Notes: generated by a model not told the origin, from the sequence alone. A stretch of DNA of 64,000 bases from Pleomorphomonas diazotrophica (GCF_002844595.1 NZ_PJNW01000009.1:62001-126000), one strand, 5' to 3'; shown: positions 45,998 through 56,398, numbered from the stretch's first letter. Translations and numbers: made by a program.

Positions 45998-46689
45998 CAT
46001 GACTGCCCACCGGCCAGCCGCGATTCGATGCAGTCGCGAACCGGCCGGAAGCTGCGCCGGTGGATCGGCGTCGGCCCGAGTTCGCTCAGCGCCTTGAGGT
46101 GCTGGGCCGAACCATAGCCGACGTTGGTCTCGAAGCCATAGCCGGGAAACTCGGCCGCATGGAGCGCCATCATGCGGTCGCGCATCACCTTGGCGACGAT
46201 CGAGGCCGCGGCAATGGCGGCGCATCGAGCATCGCCCTTGACGATGGCCGCGCCGCGATAACCGGCGGCGGTCAGCGCGGCGGGCACGTCCCGCCCGTCG
46301 ACCAGCACGCCCACCGGCTGCTCGGCCAGCGACCGCACCGCCCGGTCCATCGCCCAGAGATTGGCGGCGAGAATGTTCATGGCATCGATGCGGGCCGCCG
46401 ATGCCGAGGCGACGGCGACGATATGATCGCGGCAGATCGCCTCATACATCCTCTCGCGCACATCCGCTCGGAGCTGCTTGGAATCGGTGAGCCCGTCGGG
46501 CAGTGGCGCGTCGGTGAGAATGACCGCAGCGGTGACCACCGGGCCAGCCAGCGGGCCTCGCCCGACCTCGTCCACCCCGGCGACGGGGCCGCCCCAGCGG
46601 CGCGCGAAATCCTGTTCCATGCGGCGGTCGCAAGCCTCCTCGATGAGGCCGGTCAGAAGATCGGGAGGGGGGGAGGCGATGCGTGGCAT
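45997..46689 (-). CDS. rnhB: Ribonuclease HII
   Basis: Cleaves RNA in RNA-DNA hybrids, including single ribonucleotides in DNA. It has 230 residues. The catalytic acids appear in VAGVDEVGRGPLAGPVVTAA near residue 38 and in LVDGRDVP, and a later Asp lies within the MALHAAEFPGYGFETNVGYG region. The N-terminal 35 residues before the first motif are an extension common in Rhizobiales. It is convergent with the ATPase operon. Confidence 0.94.
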   Translation of the reverse strand: MPRIASPPPDLLTGLIEEACDRRMEQDFARRWGGPVAGVDEVGRGPLAGPVVTAAVILTDAPLPDGLTDSKQLRADVRERMYEAICRDHIVAVASASAARIDAMNILAANLWAMDRAVRSLAEQPVGVLVDGRDVPAALTAAGYRGAAIVKGDARCAAIAAASIVAKVMRDRMMALHAAEFPGYGFETNVGYGSAQHLKALSELGPTPIHRRSFRPVRDCIESRLAGGQS

Positions 46690-46835
46690 GAATCTGGTCT
46701 AAGGGAACGAATCAACGGGCAAACCATGATACGGCAGATTGGCTAGGTCACGGCCATTTGACGTCGGCGTCGGCGCCCCATAAGAGAAATCCCAGACTGT
46801 CGCGGCCGCCGCCGCTTATCAATCCGGACAACTCG

Positions 46836-47954
46836 ATGTCGCACAACAGCTTCGGGCATCTCTTCCGCATCACTACCTGGGGCGAGAGCCACGGCCCGGC
46901 CCTCGGCGTCGTCGTCGATGGCTGCCCGCCGGGGCTGCCGCTGACGGCCGAGTTCATCCAGACCTTTCTTGATCGGCGCAAGCCCGGCCAGTCGCGTTTT
47001 GTGACGCAGCGGCGCGAGGACGACCTTGTCGAGATCCTTTCCGGCGTGTTCGAGGACGACCGCACCGGCGGCCCGGTGACCACCGGGACGCCGATCTCGC
47101 TCCTCATCCGCAACACCGACCAGCGGTCCAAGGATTACGGCGATATTCGCGACAAGTACCGGCCCGGTCACGCCGACGTCGCCTATGATCTCAAATACGG
47201 CGTCCGTGATTATCGCGGCGGCGGCCGCTCGTCGGCGCGCGAGACGGCGGCGCGCGTCGCCGCCGGCGCTGTCGCCCGCAAGGTCATCGAGGGCGTGACC
47301 ATTCGCGGCGCCCTGGTCCAGATCGGCAAGGAAAAGATCGATCGCACCAACTGGGACTGGAGCGCCGTCGACGACAATCCCTTCTTCTGCCCGGACCGCG
47401 AGGCCGTGCCGCGCTTCGAGGCCTATCTCGACCGGGTGCGCAAGGCCGGCTCGTCGGTTGGCGCGGTGATCGAACTGGTGGCCGAGGGCGTGCCGGCCGG
47501 CTGGGGCGCGCCGATCTACGGCAAGCTCGATCAGGATCTCGCCTCGGCGCTGATGTCGATCAACGCGGTGAAGGGCGTCGAGATCGGCGAGGGCTTTGCC
47601 GCCGCCGAACTCACCGGCGAGGAGAACGCCGACGAGATGCGCATGGGAAACGACGGCGCCATCCTGCACACGTCGAACCACGCCGGCGGCATCCTCGGTG
47701 GCATCTCCACCGGCCAGCCTGTGGTGGCGCGTTTTGCCGTCAAGCCCACCTCGTCGATCCTGACCGACCGTCGCTCGGTATCGGCGTCCGGCGAGGACGT
47801 GGATGTCATGACGCGCGGCCGTCACGACCCCTGCGTCGGCATTCGCGCCGTGCCAGTGGGCGAGGCGATGATGGCTCTGGTGCTCGCCGACCACAAGCTG
47901 CGCCACCGCGCCCAGACCGGTCGCGACGGTGCGGCTGCCTTCCCGCTACGCTGA
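46836..47954 (+). CDS. aroC: Chorismate synthase
   Basis: Makes chorismate from 5-enolpyruvylshikimate 3-phosphate, the last shikimate-pathway step, using reduced flavin. It has 372 residues. Motifs: [20 protein letters not shown] at the N-terminus, [20 protein letters not shown] in the first third, [17 protein letters not shown], then [19 protein letters not shown] and [20 protein letters not shown]. The start at 46836 ([10 protein letters not shown]) is preferred to an in-frame ATG at 46758. Confidence 0.97.
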   Translation: MSHNSFGHLFRITTWGESHGPALGVVVDGCPPGLPLTAEFIQTFLDRRKPGQSRFVTQRREDDLVEILSGVFEDDRTGGPVTTGTPISLLIRNTDQRSKDYGDIRDKYRPGHADVAYDLKYGVRDYRGGGRSSARETAARVAAGAVARKVIEGVTIRGALVQIGKEKIDRTNWDWSAVDDNPFFCPDREAVPRFEAYLDRVRKAGSSVGAVIELVAEGVPAGWGAPIYGKLDQDLASALMSINAVKGVEIGEGFAAAELTGEENADEMRMGNDGAILHTSNHAGGILGGISTGQPVVARFAVKPTSSILTDRRSVSASGEDVDVMTRGRHDPCVGIRAVPVGEAMMALVLADHKLRHRAQTGRDGAAAFPLR

Positions 47955-47962
47955 CATCTCGC

Positions 47963-48478
47963 ATGGTCGCGGCATCGATCGTTCTCGCGCCGCTTCACCC
48001 GGAAAGCGACCTCCGGGCCGTCGAGGCGGTCTATCGCCGCGCCAGCGATTATCTGGCACTGGAAAGCGGCCTGACGCCCGACGCGGCCGCTCGCGCCTTT
48101 TTCGAGGAAAGGCCGCCGACAGGCGACGACGCGCCTCTGAAGTTCGGCGTTGCCGACGACACCGGCGGCCTCGTCGCCATCGGCGATCTGGCCTTCGGCT
48201 ATCCTGAACCGACAGACGCCTGTCTCGGTCTGCTCCTCCTTGTGCCGACGGTGCGCGGCGAAGGCCTGGGGCAGGCGATTCTCGGCGAAGTGAAGCGGCT
48301 TGCGAGCGCGCGTGGCGCCCTTCGTTTGCTGCTCGGCGTTCTCGACGCCAACGAGCGGGCGCGAGCCTTCTGGGAACGGCAAGGCTTCAAGCTGAACCGG
48401 ACCAGCGGGCCGCACGCCTTCGGCAAGCGGCATCACCTGGTCCACAGGTTGGAGCTGCCGCTCGGCGGGAACGCATAA
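47963..48478 (+). CDS. GNAT family N-acetyltransferase
   Basis: A 171-residue acetyltransferase eight bases after aroC. The acetyl-CoA motif is [20 protein letters not shown] (RGEGLG), followed by [20 protein letters not shown], which is typical. The N-terminal strand [20 protein letters not shown] precedes it. Acceptor unknown; the tight spacing after aroC suggests co-transcription rather than functional linkage. Confidence 0.85.
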   Translation: MVAASIVLAPLHPESDLRAVEAVYRRASDYLALESGLTPDAAARAFFEERPPTGDDAPLKFGVADDTGGLVAIGDLAFGYPEPTDACLGLLLLVPTVRGEGLGQAILGEVKRLASARGALRLLLGVLDANERARAFWERQGFKLNRTSGPHAFGKRHHLVHRLELPLGGNA

Positions 48479-48711
48479 GGATTGCCCGCACACGCTGCAA
48501 TCTTCGGGTTATCGCGAAATCTTCATATCCGCTTTACGCCTTCTTTACGTGCGACCGCGCACAAACTCAGACGAAAGTATCGGTGGCGGCGGGAACCAGT
48601 CGTCGGTGGAAGCCGAGCCGGTCTGCCGGTTCGGGACGAGCGCTCGACGTTCGCTCCCGGCCTCGGCATCGCGAAAACAGGCGGTCCCGCGCCAACTTAG
48701 CGGGGACAGGC

Positions 48712-50841
48712 ATGCTGAGATCGTTCACGGGGAGAATAGTTTTCGTCGTGCTGGCGTCCGCGCTGGCACTGGCTGCCGTCCTTACCTTCGCGACGCAGCG
48801 GATGGCCGAGCGGACGGTCACCGATCTGTCAGGTGAGGCCATCGTCACGGCGGCCGGCGCTCGCGCCGACGCGCTGCAGGCCTGGATCGACAGCCTGACC
48901 AGCCAGGCGGCCGCCGTCGCCTCGGCCTCCGGCCTCCAGGCATCGGCGCGCGAGTTCAAGAGCGCCTGGAACCAGCTTCTCGACGACGATCCCGGCGCCC
49001 GCCTGCGGCAGGTGTTCGTCGACGGCAATCCGAACCCGCAGCATCGCGAGGAGATGGTGACCGTCGACGATACGTCGGAACGCTATTTCATCTACCACGC
49101 CACAGGCCACAAGGCGGTGGCCTCCGCCCTGCGTGACACCGGTTTCGACGACCTGGTGCTGTTCGACGACGGCGGCAAGGCCTATTACTCCTACGCCAAG
49201 GACGACATGTTCGGCCGCCGTATCGGCGATGTGGCGGGCAAGCCGGCACTGGTCGACGCCGTCAAGGCGATGATTCCGGCGCCCGGTGCCAAGCCGGCCG
49301 AGGCCAAGCCCGCTTTCACAGGCTTCCTGCCGGATCCATCTGCCTCCACCGGTCTCAGTGGCTATTTCGCGGCCCCGGTGATCCTGGAGGGACGCTTCGT
49401 CGCGGTGGTGGCGCTGCGCATCAACATGGAACAGGCCGCCAGGATCCTGAGCGACAAGACCGGCCTTGGCGCCGAAGGCCGTTCCATCCTTCTGTCGTCG
49501 GAAACCGGAATCGGCTTTGCCTTTGGTCAGACGGCGAAGGGCGACATGACGATCGACCTTTCGGCCAATCCCCTGCGCAAGGCGGCGGAGGAGGGCATCT
49601 TCGAGGCCGAGATCGATCCGGGCGTCGTCGAGCTGGCGGTTCTGGCGCCGGTGCGCCCCGGCTGGCAGGTGCTGTCCCTGCGCGACCGCAGCGCGGCGCT
49701 GGCGCCGGTCAACCGGCTGACGCTGATCCTCGTGGCGGTTGCCGCGGCGGTTCTGCTGCTGGTCGGCGGTATCGCCGTGCAGCTTACCCGCCGGCTGACC
49801 CGACCTCTGGCAGTCCTGGCCTCCGATGTCCGCCGTCTTGGAGCGGGCGAGCTGGAAACCGAACTGTCGGGCCGCGATCGCAAGGACGAGATCGGCGACC
49901 TCGCCCGCGCCGTCGACGTGTTCCGCGCTGCCGCCATCGAACGGTTGCGGCTCGAGGAGCAGCAGATCGAGGAAGGACGCCGGCGCGAGAGCCGCCAGCA
50001 GGAGGTTGACCGCCTCGTCACCGAGTTCCGGGCCGAGGTGCACAACACCATCGAGGCGGTTGCCCGCCGCATGGCCGACATGACCGCCACCGCCGCCGAC
50101 CTGACGCAGGTCGCCGAGGAGACTACCGTCCGCACCGGCGAGGCTGCCCACGCCTCTTCGACCGCATCGGGCTCGGTGGGATCTGTCGCCGCTGCCGCCG
50201 AGGAGCTGGACGCCTCGATCCGCAACCTCGGCACCCAGGTGAACGCCGCCCGCGACGTGGTGGAAAGCGCCACCGAAGGCGCCAATGCCGCCAATGCCAA
50301 GGTCGGCGGCCTGCGGGTCGCCTCAGAAGAAATCGGCAAGATCGTCACGCTGATCCAGTCGATCGCCGGCCAGACCAACCTGTTGGCATTGAACGCCACC
50401 ATCGAGGCGGCGCGGGCAGGCGAAGCCGGCAAGGGCTTTGCCGTCGTGGCCAGCGAGGTCAAGAACCTCGCCGGTCAGACCGCCAAGGCCACCGAGGAGA
50501 TCTCCCACCAGATCGCCGCGATCCAGACCTCTTCCGAAGAGGCGGCCGAGGCCATCCAGGCGATCACCGACACCATGGCGACCGTCAATCGCTATACCGT
50601 CGCCATGGCCGACGCCATGGGGCAGCAGAGCGAGGCGACCACCTCGATCAGCGGCAACGTCCACGCTGCCGCCGCTGCCACCGGCTCGGTGCTCGGCATC
50701 GTCGAGCGAGTCGCCAGTGCCGCTGATGCCACCACGCGTTCGGCACAGTCGGTGAAGGACAGCGCCGCCGACGTCGAGCGTGAGACCAAGGCACTCGAAG
50801 ACCTCGTGGCCGGCTTCCTTAGCAAAGTCACGGCGGCATAA
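48712..50841 (+). CDS. Methyl-accepting chemotaxis protein
   Basis: A 709-residue membrane chemoreceptor. One N-terminal helix ([19 protein letters not shown]) leads to a large periplasmic sensor domain of about 300 residues, probably a double Cache ([40 protein letters not shown]). A second helix near residues 336-358 ([20 protein letters not shown]) is followed by HAMP ([20 protein letters not shown]). The signalling tip has [20 protein letters not shown] and the surrounding [20 protein letters not shown]. Ligand unknown. No other chemotaxis gene is nearby. The ATG at 48712 follows GGGGA; longer starts are not supported. Confidence 0.93.
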   Translation: MLRSFTGRIVFVVLASALALAAVLTFATQRMAERTVTDLSGEAIVTAAGARADALQAWIDSLTSQAAAVASASGLQASAREFKSAWNQLLDDDPGARLRQVFVDGNPNPQHREEMVTVDDTSERYFIYHATGHKAVASALRDTGFDDLVLFDDGGKAYYSYAKDDMFGRRIGDVAGKPALVDAVKAMIPAPGAKPAEAKPAFTGFLPDPSASTGLSGYFAAPVILEGRFVAVVALRINMEQAARILSDKTGLGAEGRSILLSSETGIGFAFGQTAKGDMTIDLSANPLRKAAEEGIFEAEIDPGVVELAVLAPVRPGWQVLSLRDRSAALAPVNRLTLILVAVAAAVLLLVGGIAVQLTRRLTRPLAVLASDVRRLGAGELETELSGRDRKDEIGDLARAVDVFRAAAIERLRLEEQQIEEGRRRESRQQEVDRLVTEFRAEVHNTIEAVARRMADMTATAADLTQVAEETTVRTGEAAHASSTASGSVGSVAAAAEELDASIRNLGTQVNAARDVVESATEGANAANAKVGGLRVASEEIGKIVTLIQSIAGQTNLLALNATIEAARAGEAGKGFAVVASEVKNLAGQTAKATEEISHQIAAIQTSSEEAAEAIQAITDTMATVNRYTVAMADAMGQQSEATTSISGNVHAAAAATGSVLGIVERVASAADATTRSAQSVKDSAADVERETKALEDLVAGFLSKVTAA

Positions 50842-50875
50842 GGCGCACACCGCGCAACCGCGGTGGAATCGATCA

Positions 50876-50927
50876 GGCCCGGAGCAGGCGACGACACCTG
50901 TCAGTCGCACGGCTCCGGGCCTTTCTT
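50876..50927 (+). terminator. Terminator after the chemoreceptor gene
   Basis: GGCCCGGAGC (50876-50885) pairs perfectly with GCTCCGGGCC (50912-50921), and TTTCTT follows. The loop is long (26 nt) and contains a further small hairpin. It lies between the convergent chemoreceptor and Lrp-type genes. Confidence 0.75.
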
Positions 50928-50939
50928 CTGCGGCTCCCC

Positions 50940-51398
50940 TCAGATCGGCAGCTTGGTCGAGCGCTTCACCGTCCGGAGCGTCAGCTGCGACTGAACGCGC
51001 ACGACGCCGGGCAGGGGCGTCAGGATCTCGCTGTGGATGCGTTCGAGGTCGGCGGCGTCGCGGTAGACGACGCGTAGGAGATAGTCATGTTGGCCGGCCA
51101 GAAGGTAGCATTCGGTGATCTCGGGAATGGCGCGCACGGCGGCTTCAAACTTGTCGAGCGAGGCGCGCCCTTGGCTGTCGAGCGTCACGGAAACATAGGC
51201 GGTGCCGGGCACGCCGGCTATTCGGGGGTCGAGAATGGCGACAAAGCGGGCGATGAGGCCGCTTTCCTCGAGGAGGCGCGTGCGCCTCAGGCAGGCCGAG
51301 GCTGAGAGATGGACCCGATCCGCGAGCTCGGCGTTGGTCGGTCGGGCATTGTCTTGCAAGGCGGTCAGGATCGCACGATCCGTCACGTCGAGGCGCAT
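50940..51398 (-). CDS. Lrp/AsnC family transcriptional regulator
   Basis: A 152-residue regulator. The N-terminal helix-turn-helix reads LDVTDRAILTALQDNARPTNAELA then VHLSASACLRRTRLLEESGLI. The C-terminal RAM domain (YVSVTLDSQGRASLDKFEAA, YLLAGQHDYLLRVVYRD) binds amino-acid effectors. It is divergent from alanine dehydrogenase; this pairing is widely conserved, and the regulator (AldR/DecR-like) activates ald in response to alanine. Expected to act as an octamer binding the intergenic region. Confidence 0.93.
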   Translation of the reverse strand: MRLDVTDRAILTALQDNARPTNAELADRVHLSASACLRRTRLLEESGLIARFVAILDPRIAGVPGTAYVSVTLDSQGRASLDKFEAAVRAIPEITECYLLAGQHDYLLRVVYRDAADLERIHSEILTPLPGVVRVQSQLTLRTVKRSTKLPI

Positions 51399-51483
51399 GG
51401 GTTGAATTTCCTGCGTTTCAAGGGGCGATGATCAGAATTTTATGCTGTTTTTCGACCATAGTCTGCTGAATCTCTGCAAGAAA

Positions 51484-51513
51484 TTGCGCCAAGATTGGCC
51501 AATTATGCGCCAT
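51484..51513. promoter_or_regulatory. Candidate Lrp-type site upstream of ald
   Basis: A perfect 10-bp palindrome, ATTGGCCAAT (51494-51503), is flanked by GCGCC at 51486-51490 and GCGCC at 51507-51511. It lies 64 bp upstream of the ald start, where an Lrp activator site would be expected. The surrounding sequence is AT-rich. Confidence 0.35.
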
Positions 51514-51566
51514 CTCGCCAAGCTGGGACCAAACCCGGCGGCAGAACCAGCAGGGGACAATCCAGA

Positions 51567-52682
51567 ATGCTTGTCGGTACGCCTAAGGAGATCAAGGATC
51601 ACGAGGACCGCGTCGGCCTCGTTCCCTCGTCCGTGCGCGAACTCGTTGCCGCCGGACACAAGGTCATCATCGAGAAGAACGCCGGCGCCGGCATCGGCGT
51701 TGCCGATGCGGCCTACGTCAAGGCAGGCGCCACCATCGTCGACACGCCCGACGAAATCTTTGCCAAGGCCGACATGGTGGTCAAGGTGAAGGAGCCGCTC
51801 GCCGTCGAGCGCAAGAAGCTGCGCGAAGGCCAGACGCTCTTCACCTATCTCCACCTCGCTCCCGATCCGGAGCAGGCCGAGGACCTGATGAAATCGGGCG
51901 CCACCTGCATCGCCTATGAGACGGTGACGGCGCCCAACGGCTCGCTGCCGCTGCTCGCCCCGATGTCCGAAGTGGCCGGCCGCATGGCGCCTCAAGTCGG
52001 CGCCGCCGCGCTGGAGAATGCGGCCGGTGGCATGGGCATCCTGCTCGGTGGCGTCGCCGGTGTGGCGCCGGCCAAGGTGGTCATCCTCGGCGCCGGCGTC
52101 GCCGGCACCAACGCCACCCACGTTGCCCTGGGCATGGGCGCCGACGTGACGCTGGTCGACAATTCGATCGATGCGCTGCGCCGCGCCATCGCCACCTTCG
52201 GCGTGCGCATCAAGACGGCCCATTCCAACAAGGACACTGTGGCCGATCTCGTCACCGGTGCCGATCTCGTCATCTCCACGGTGCTGGTGCCCGGCGCCGC
52301 CGCGCCCAAGCTGATCAGCCGCGAGCTGATCGCCGCCATGAAGAAGGGCTCGGCCTTCGTCGACGTCGCCATCGACCAGGGCGGCGCCTCTGAAACGTCG
52401 CGCGCCACCACACACTCTGCCCCGACCTATATCGAGAGCGGCGTCGTCCACTACTGCGTCGCCAACATGCCCGGTGGCGTCGCCCGCACGTCGACCTTCG
52501 CTCTCAACAACGCCACGCTGCCCTTCACGCTGGCGCTTGCCAACAAGGGCTGGAAGCAGGCTTGCAAGGACGACATTCACCTCGCCCACGGCCTCAACGT
52601 CCATGCCGGCAAGATCACCTACAAGGCGGTGAGCGACGCTCTCGGCTTTGCCTATCTCGACCCGGCCAAGGCGCTCGCCTGA
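51567..52682 (+). CDS. ald: Alanine dehydrogenase
   Basis: Interconverts L-alanine and pyruvate plus ammonia with NAD. It has 371 residues, the usual length. N-terminal MLVGTPKEIKDHEDRVGLVPSSV, the VKVKEPL Lys, the HLAPDPEQAEDL block, the YETVTA segment, and the dinucleotide fold VVILGAGVAGTNATHVALGMGADVT are all present. DVAIDQGGASETSRAT, the VHYCVANMPGGVARTSTFALNN block and KDDIHLAHGLNVHAGKIT end it. The frame is open 72 bp upstream, but the ATG at 51567 begins the conserved sequence. Divergent from the Lrp-type gene. Confidence 0.97.
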   Translation: MLVGTPKEIKDHEDRVGLVPSSVRELVAAGHKVIIEKNAGAGIGVADAAYVKAGATIVDTPDEIFAKADMVVKVKEPLAVERKKLREGQTLFTYLHLAPDPEQAEDLMKSGATCIAYETVTAPNGSLPLLAPMSEVAGRMAPQVGAAALENAAGGMGILLGGVAGVAPAKVVILGAGVAGTNATHVALGMGADVTLVDNSIDALRRAIATFGVRIKTAHSNKDTVADLVTGADLVISTVLVPGAAAPKLISRELIAAMKKGSAFVDVAIDQGGASETSRATTHSAPTYIESGVVHYCVANMPGGVARTSTFALNNATLPFTLALANKGWKQACKDDIHLAHGLNVHAGKITYKAVSDALGFAYLDPAKALA

Positions 52683-52696
52683 GCCAGGGCTACCTG

Positions 52697-52820
52697 ATAC
52701 CAAGATGCATTGAAAATGCGGCTTGGTACTCCGCTTGCCGATTTCTCATGCCATTGATGCAACTGAGAAATCGACAATGGCTCAATGAGCGGATGCGGCA
52801 GCATCTTCGCGAGTTGGTAT
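52697..52820. repeat. Fold-back intergenic repeat after ald
   Basis: Outer ends ATACCAAGATGC (52697-52708) and, interrupted, GCATC...TTGGTAT (52801-52820) are inverted. A first inner hairpin has ACCAAG/CTTGGT with TGCATT/AATGC inside (52699-52726). A second has GATTTCTCA/TGAGAAATC (52740-52748, 52764-52772). The layout is like short interspersed palindromic elements of Rhizobiales genomes, as I recall them. It carries no convincing ORF. Confidence 0.65.
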
Positions 52821-52884
52821 GACATGAACAGGGCCGGAGCGGGGGTATCTGCTCCGGCCTTTCGTTCGTCCGAAGCGGTCTTTT

Positions 52885-54117
52885 TCAGCGCCTCAGCACG
52901 GCCACCACCTCGACGTGGCTCGACCACAGGAACTGGTCGACGGGAGTCGCGCTCTCGATGCGATACCCGCCGTCGACCAGCGTCCTGAGATCGCGGGACA
53001 GCGTCGCCGGGTTGCAGGAGACGGCGACGATGGTCGGCACCTTGGAGCGCGCCAGCCACTGGCTCTGCTCGGCGGCGCCGGCGCGCGGCGGATCGAACAC
53101 CACGGCGTCGATCTTCTCGAGTTCCTTTTCGATGAGCGGCCGGCGGGCCAGGTCGCGCTTCTCGGTGGTGATCCGATGGCGACCGGTCATGCCGCGCGCC
53201 GCGCGATCGAGAGCCGCCACGGCCCCAGCCTCCCCCTCGACGGCCAGCACTTCTGCCAACCGGGCGAGGCGTAGCGAGAAGGTGCCGACACCCGAGAAGA
53301 GATCGGCGACCCGTTTCGCTTTGGCTGGAATGGCAGCCGCCACCAGTTCGCCCATGATCGTTTCGGCTTCTTCCGAGGCCTGCAGGAAGCCGCCCGGCGG
53401 CAGAGTGACGGCAAGGCCGTCGATGGTGATCACGGCGGGACGGCGCTCGACGATGGCCTCACCGCCGGCCGACAGGCGGGCGAGGTCGAAGCGCGCCGCA
53501 AGCTCGATGAGTGGCAGGCGTAGCCGGTCGACGTCACGCGCCGCAATGCCGGCGACAGAGACGTCAAGGCCGCCGGAGGTGAGCGTCACCGTGAGATCGA
53601 GCCCACCCTTTCTGGGCGCGACGAGGCCGGTCAGGGCCGTCAGTGCCGGTAGCGCAGCAAGAAGCTGCGGCTTCACCACCGGACATTCTTCCAGGCCGAC
53701 GAGGCGATGGCTGGCCCGCTCGTTGAATCCGACCAGTGGATGGCGACCGGCCATGATGCCGGCAAAGGTGGCGCGCCGGCGGGAGTGCGGAGGCACGACA
53801 CGCGTCTCTCCGACCTCGGGCGACAGGCCGCGATCATCAAGCGCATCGATGACGAGTTGCCGCTTGAAGTCGGCATAGGGCGACGGCGCGATGTGCTGCA
53901 GCAGGCAGCCGCCGCAGGTGCCGAAGTGACGGCAGGCCGGTTCGATGCGGTCTGGGGAGGGCGTCACGATGCGGTTGAGCCGCGCAGAGCTGCCCTGCAG
54001 CTCGACATCGACGGTTTCGCCGGCCAGCGTGTAGGGCACGAACAGCGGCTTGCCGTTCGGCTGGAGGACGACGCCGTCACCGCGATGGCCGAGGCGATCG
54101 ATCACGAGTTCAGTCAA
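52885..54117 (-). CDS. 23S rRNA (uracil-5)-methyltransferase, RumA/RlmD family
   Basis: A class I SAM methyltransferase that makes 5-methyluridine in RNA. A TRAM-type domain opens the protein (LTELVIDRLGHRGDGVVLQ), then the iron-sulfur Cys in CRHFGTCGGCLLQH. The C-terminal half has the SAM loop VADLFSGVGTFSLRLARL, the DAVVFDPPRAGAAEQSQ block and the catalytic Cys in VAVSCNPATLSRDLRTL. The start here is a TTG at 54117 that overlaps the tlyA stop by eight bases and matches the family's usual first residues. An upstream ATG at 54183 is possible but lies deep in tlyA with no ribosome-binding site. Which uridine is the target cannot be told. Confidence 0.9.
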   Translation of the reverse strand: MTELVIDRLGHRGDGVVLQPNGKPLFVPYTLAGETVDVELQGSSARLNRIVTPSPDRIEPACRHFGTCGGCLLQHIAPSPYADFKRQLVIDALDDRGLSPEVGETRVVPPHSRRRATFAGIMAGRHPLVGFNERASHRLVGLEECPVVKPQLLAALPALTALTGLVAPRKGGLDLTVTLTSGGLDVSVAGIAARDVDRLRLPLIELAARFDLARLSAGGEAIVERRPAVITIDGLAVTLPPGGFLQASEEAETIMGELVAAAIPAKAKRVADLFSGVGTFSLRLARLAEVLAVEGEAGAVAALDRAARGMTGRHRITTEKRDLARRPLIEKELEKIDAVVFDPPRAGAAEQSQWLARSKVPTIVAVSCNPATLSRDLRTLVDGGYRIESATPVDQFLWSSHVEVVAVLRR

Positions 54118-54844
54118 GGCTGGCTCCGAGTAGATATTCGTGGTTGCCGTCGCCGCCGAGGATGGGCGAGGGGATGAGATCATGGACGCGCCAGCCGTCG
54201 CGGCCGTCGAGCCAGGCGCGCAGGCGCTCGGCGGCGGCGCGGCCGGTTGCCTCGTCGACGAGGCCGCCCTTGCCGATCGCCTGCCGCCCCGCCTCGAACT
54301 GCGGCTTGACGAGAAAGAGGCCGAGGCCGGGGCGCCGAGCCAGCGTTAGCGCCGGCGGCAGCGCCAGGGTCAGCGAGATGAAGGATACATCGGAGACGAT
54401 CACCTCGGGGCGGAAGGGCAGGTCGGCCGAGGTGAGCTCGCGGGCGTTCAGTCCCTCGATATTGCTGACGCGTGGATCGCCGGCGATGCGGGGATGCAGT
54501 TGGCCGTGGCCGACATCGAGCGCCACCACGCGGGCCGCCCCCCGTTGCAGCAGCACCTCGGTGAAGCCGCCGGTGGACGCGCCGACGTCGAGACAATCCC
54601 GGTTGCTGACATCGAAGCCGAAATGGTCGAGGCCGGCGACGAGCTTCAGGGCGGCACGCGATACGTAGGCGGCCGCCGGGTCGGACATCCCAAGCTCGGC
54701 ATCCTCCTCAATGGTGAGGCCGGGCTTGTCGGCCGGCTGTCCCGCCACGGTCACGTGGCCGCGCAGGATGGCGTCGCGGGCGCGAGCGCGACTCTCCGCG
54801 AAGCCGCGGGCGACGAGAAGCTGATCGAGACGGATCCTTGCCAT
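54110..54844 (-). CDS. tlyA: TlyA family rRNA (2'-O) methyltransferase
   Basis: A 244-residue methyltransferase that modifies 16S and/or 23S rRNA. The N-terminal S4 RNA-binding domain (RIRLDQLLVARGFAESRARA, ILRGHVTVAGQPADKPG) precedes an FtsJ-like domain: YVSRAALKLVAGLDHFGF, the SAM loop CLDVGASTGGFTEVLLQRGA, VSDVSFISLTLALP and LVKPQFEAGRQAIGKGGLV. The ATG at 54844 (MARIRLDQ) is the usual start; the frame is open further upstream. It overlaps the RumA-type gene by eight bases. In many Rhizobiales this pair directly follows dxs; here dxs is 6 kb away. Confidence 0.93.
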   Translation of the reverse strand: MARIRLDQLLVARGFAESRARARDAILRGHVTVAGQPADKPGLTIEEDAELGMSDPAAAYVSRAALKLVAGLDHFGFDVSNRDCLDVGASTGGFTEVLLQRGAARVVALDVGHGQLHPRIAGDPRVSNIEGLNARELTSADLPFRPEVIVSDVSFISLTLALPPALTLARRPGLGLFLVKPQFEAGRQAIGKGGLVDEATGRAAAERLRAWLDGRDGWRVHDLIPSPILGGDGNHEYLLGASLD

Positions 54845-54886
54845 GGCGGTTGCTTTGCTGCAGACGCCCGCCTTTGGCAAGACCCG

Positions 54887-56188
54887 TCAGGGAGAATCAG
54901 CGTCTGGCGGTGTCTTTGGCTCAGCCGACGGCACCACGGGCGTCTGTAATATTGGATCATCCGGCGCCGGCGCTTCCGGCGGGATGGCGCCACCCACCGG
55001 AGCAGTGGCAAACATCTCGTAAGCTTCCTTCGGATCATCCGGACGCGAGGGGCGCATGCGCCAGCGCAACGCGATGAAGGCAACAAGCATCAGCTCGACG
55101 ATGGCCATGAAGACGAACAGCGAGGCGTTGCCCCAGCTCTCCATCGCGAAGGAGGCGATCAGCGGCCCGAGCACGGCGCCGACACCGTTGGCAAGCAGAA
55201 CGCCGGTGGCCATCTCGACATAGGCGGTCTTTTCGGCCCGGTCATAGGCATGGGCGGCAGCTACCGAATAGGCGGTCAGCACCACGGTGCCGAGCACGAA
55301 GGCCATGATGAACAGGCCGTAGCCATCGAGCGGCAACAGAGCGGTGAGAAGGCTAGCGATCGCCGAGAGAACAACCACGCCGGCAAGGACCAGACGACGG
55401 TCGTAGGCATCGGACAGCCGGCCTACTGGCCATTGCATCAGGGCGCCGCCGATGACGGCGAGCGACAGGAAGATGGCCGCACCGTTCGACGTGAGGCCTC
55501 GATCGATGGCGAAAACGGTCACCAACGACCAGAATGCACCGTTAGCGACGCCGATCATGAAGGTGCCGGCAAGACCCACCGGGGCGATCTTGAGGAGGCG
55601 TAGCGGACGGAACTGCACGATGGCGATCGGCGCCGGCTGGGCCGAGGTGGTAAGCGCCACCGGCACCACCGCGAGCGATACCAGCAGCGAAGCGGCTGCG
55701 AACAGCTCGAAATGCTCGATGGGGGCCAGCAGCACCATCAACTGGCCGGCGGTCGTCGTCAGGAAGTTGACGACGATGTAGACGCTCATGATGAGGCCGC
55801 GATTGTCGTTGGTGGCGCGGTCGTTGAGCCAGCTTTCGATGATGAGATAGAGGCCGGCGAGGCAGAAGCCGGTGATGGAGCGTGCCCCGATCCAGACGAG
55901 CGGATCGACGATCATCGGATGGACGAGCGTCGTGGCGGCGGCCAGCGACACCAGCGTCGAATAGGCGCGGATATGGCCGGCCCGCAGGATCAGGTAGGGG
56001 CAGGCGAGACAGCCGACCACGAAGCCGAGATTGTAGGACGACCCCATCAGACCGATCGTTACCGGCGTGAAGTGCTCGTAGAGGCCACGCAACGGAATGA
56101 CCGTGCCCAGCAGCGCATTGCCGCACAACAGGAAGCCGATACCGGTCAGGAGCGAGACGAGCGGAGCGAAGGTCTTGGACAAGGACAA
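54887..56188 (-). CDS. MFS transporter, YcaD-like
   Basis: A 433-residue major facilitator with twelve predicted membrane helices. The N-terminal region (GIGFLLCGNALLGTVIPLRG, GLMGSSYNLGFVVGCLACPYLI, GARSITGFCLAGLYLIIESW) resembles the YcaD/UMF1-type proteins. The A-motif-like loop in the second half is GGALMQWPVGRLSDAYDRR. The C-terminal tail is long and Pro-rich. Substrate unknown. It lies between tlyA and the divergent DUF7092-like gene. Confidence 0.88.
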   Translation of the reverse strand: MSLSKTFAPLVSLLTGIGFLLCGNALLGTVIPLRGLYEHFTPVTIGLMGSSYNLGFVVGCLACPYLILRAGHIRAYSTLVSLAAATTLVHPMIVDPLVWIGARSITGFCLAGLYLIIESWLNDRATNDNRGLIMSVYIVVNFLTTTAGQLMVLLAPIEHFELFAAASLLVSLAVVPVALTTSAQPAPIAIVQFRPLRLLKIAPVGLAGTFMIGVANGAFWSLVTVFAIDRGLTSNGAAIFLSLAVIGGALMQWPVGRLSDAYDRRLVLAGVVVLSAIASLLTALLPLDGYGLFIMAFVLGTVVLTAYSVAAAHAYDRAEKTAYVEMATGVLLANGVGAVLGPLIASFAMESWGNASLFVFMAIVELMLVAFIALRWRMRPSRPDDPKEAYEMFATAPVGGAIPPEAPAPDDPILQTPVVPSAEPKTPPDADSP

Positions 56189-56398
56189 ACTCGTGTGCAG
56201 GCGGAAGAACGATGGCCGCCGGCAGAACCGGCCACGATAGCCGCGCCGACATCGGTCTGCGCGACCACTCGACGCGGAAGGTGTCGAAGCTCTACGGCGT
56301 TTCCATGAACTTTGTATTTTTGAATCGGTTTGAGGCAGTTCGTCTGGAAATGCAAGCAGGCCTCATCCATATTCGCTGCGTTGGGAGGAGGCTGCGGC

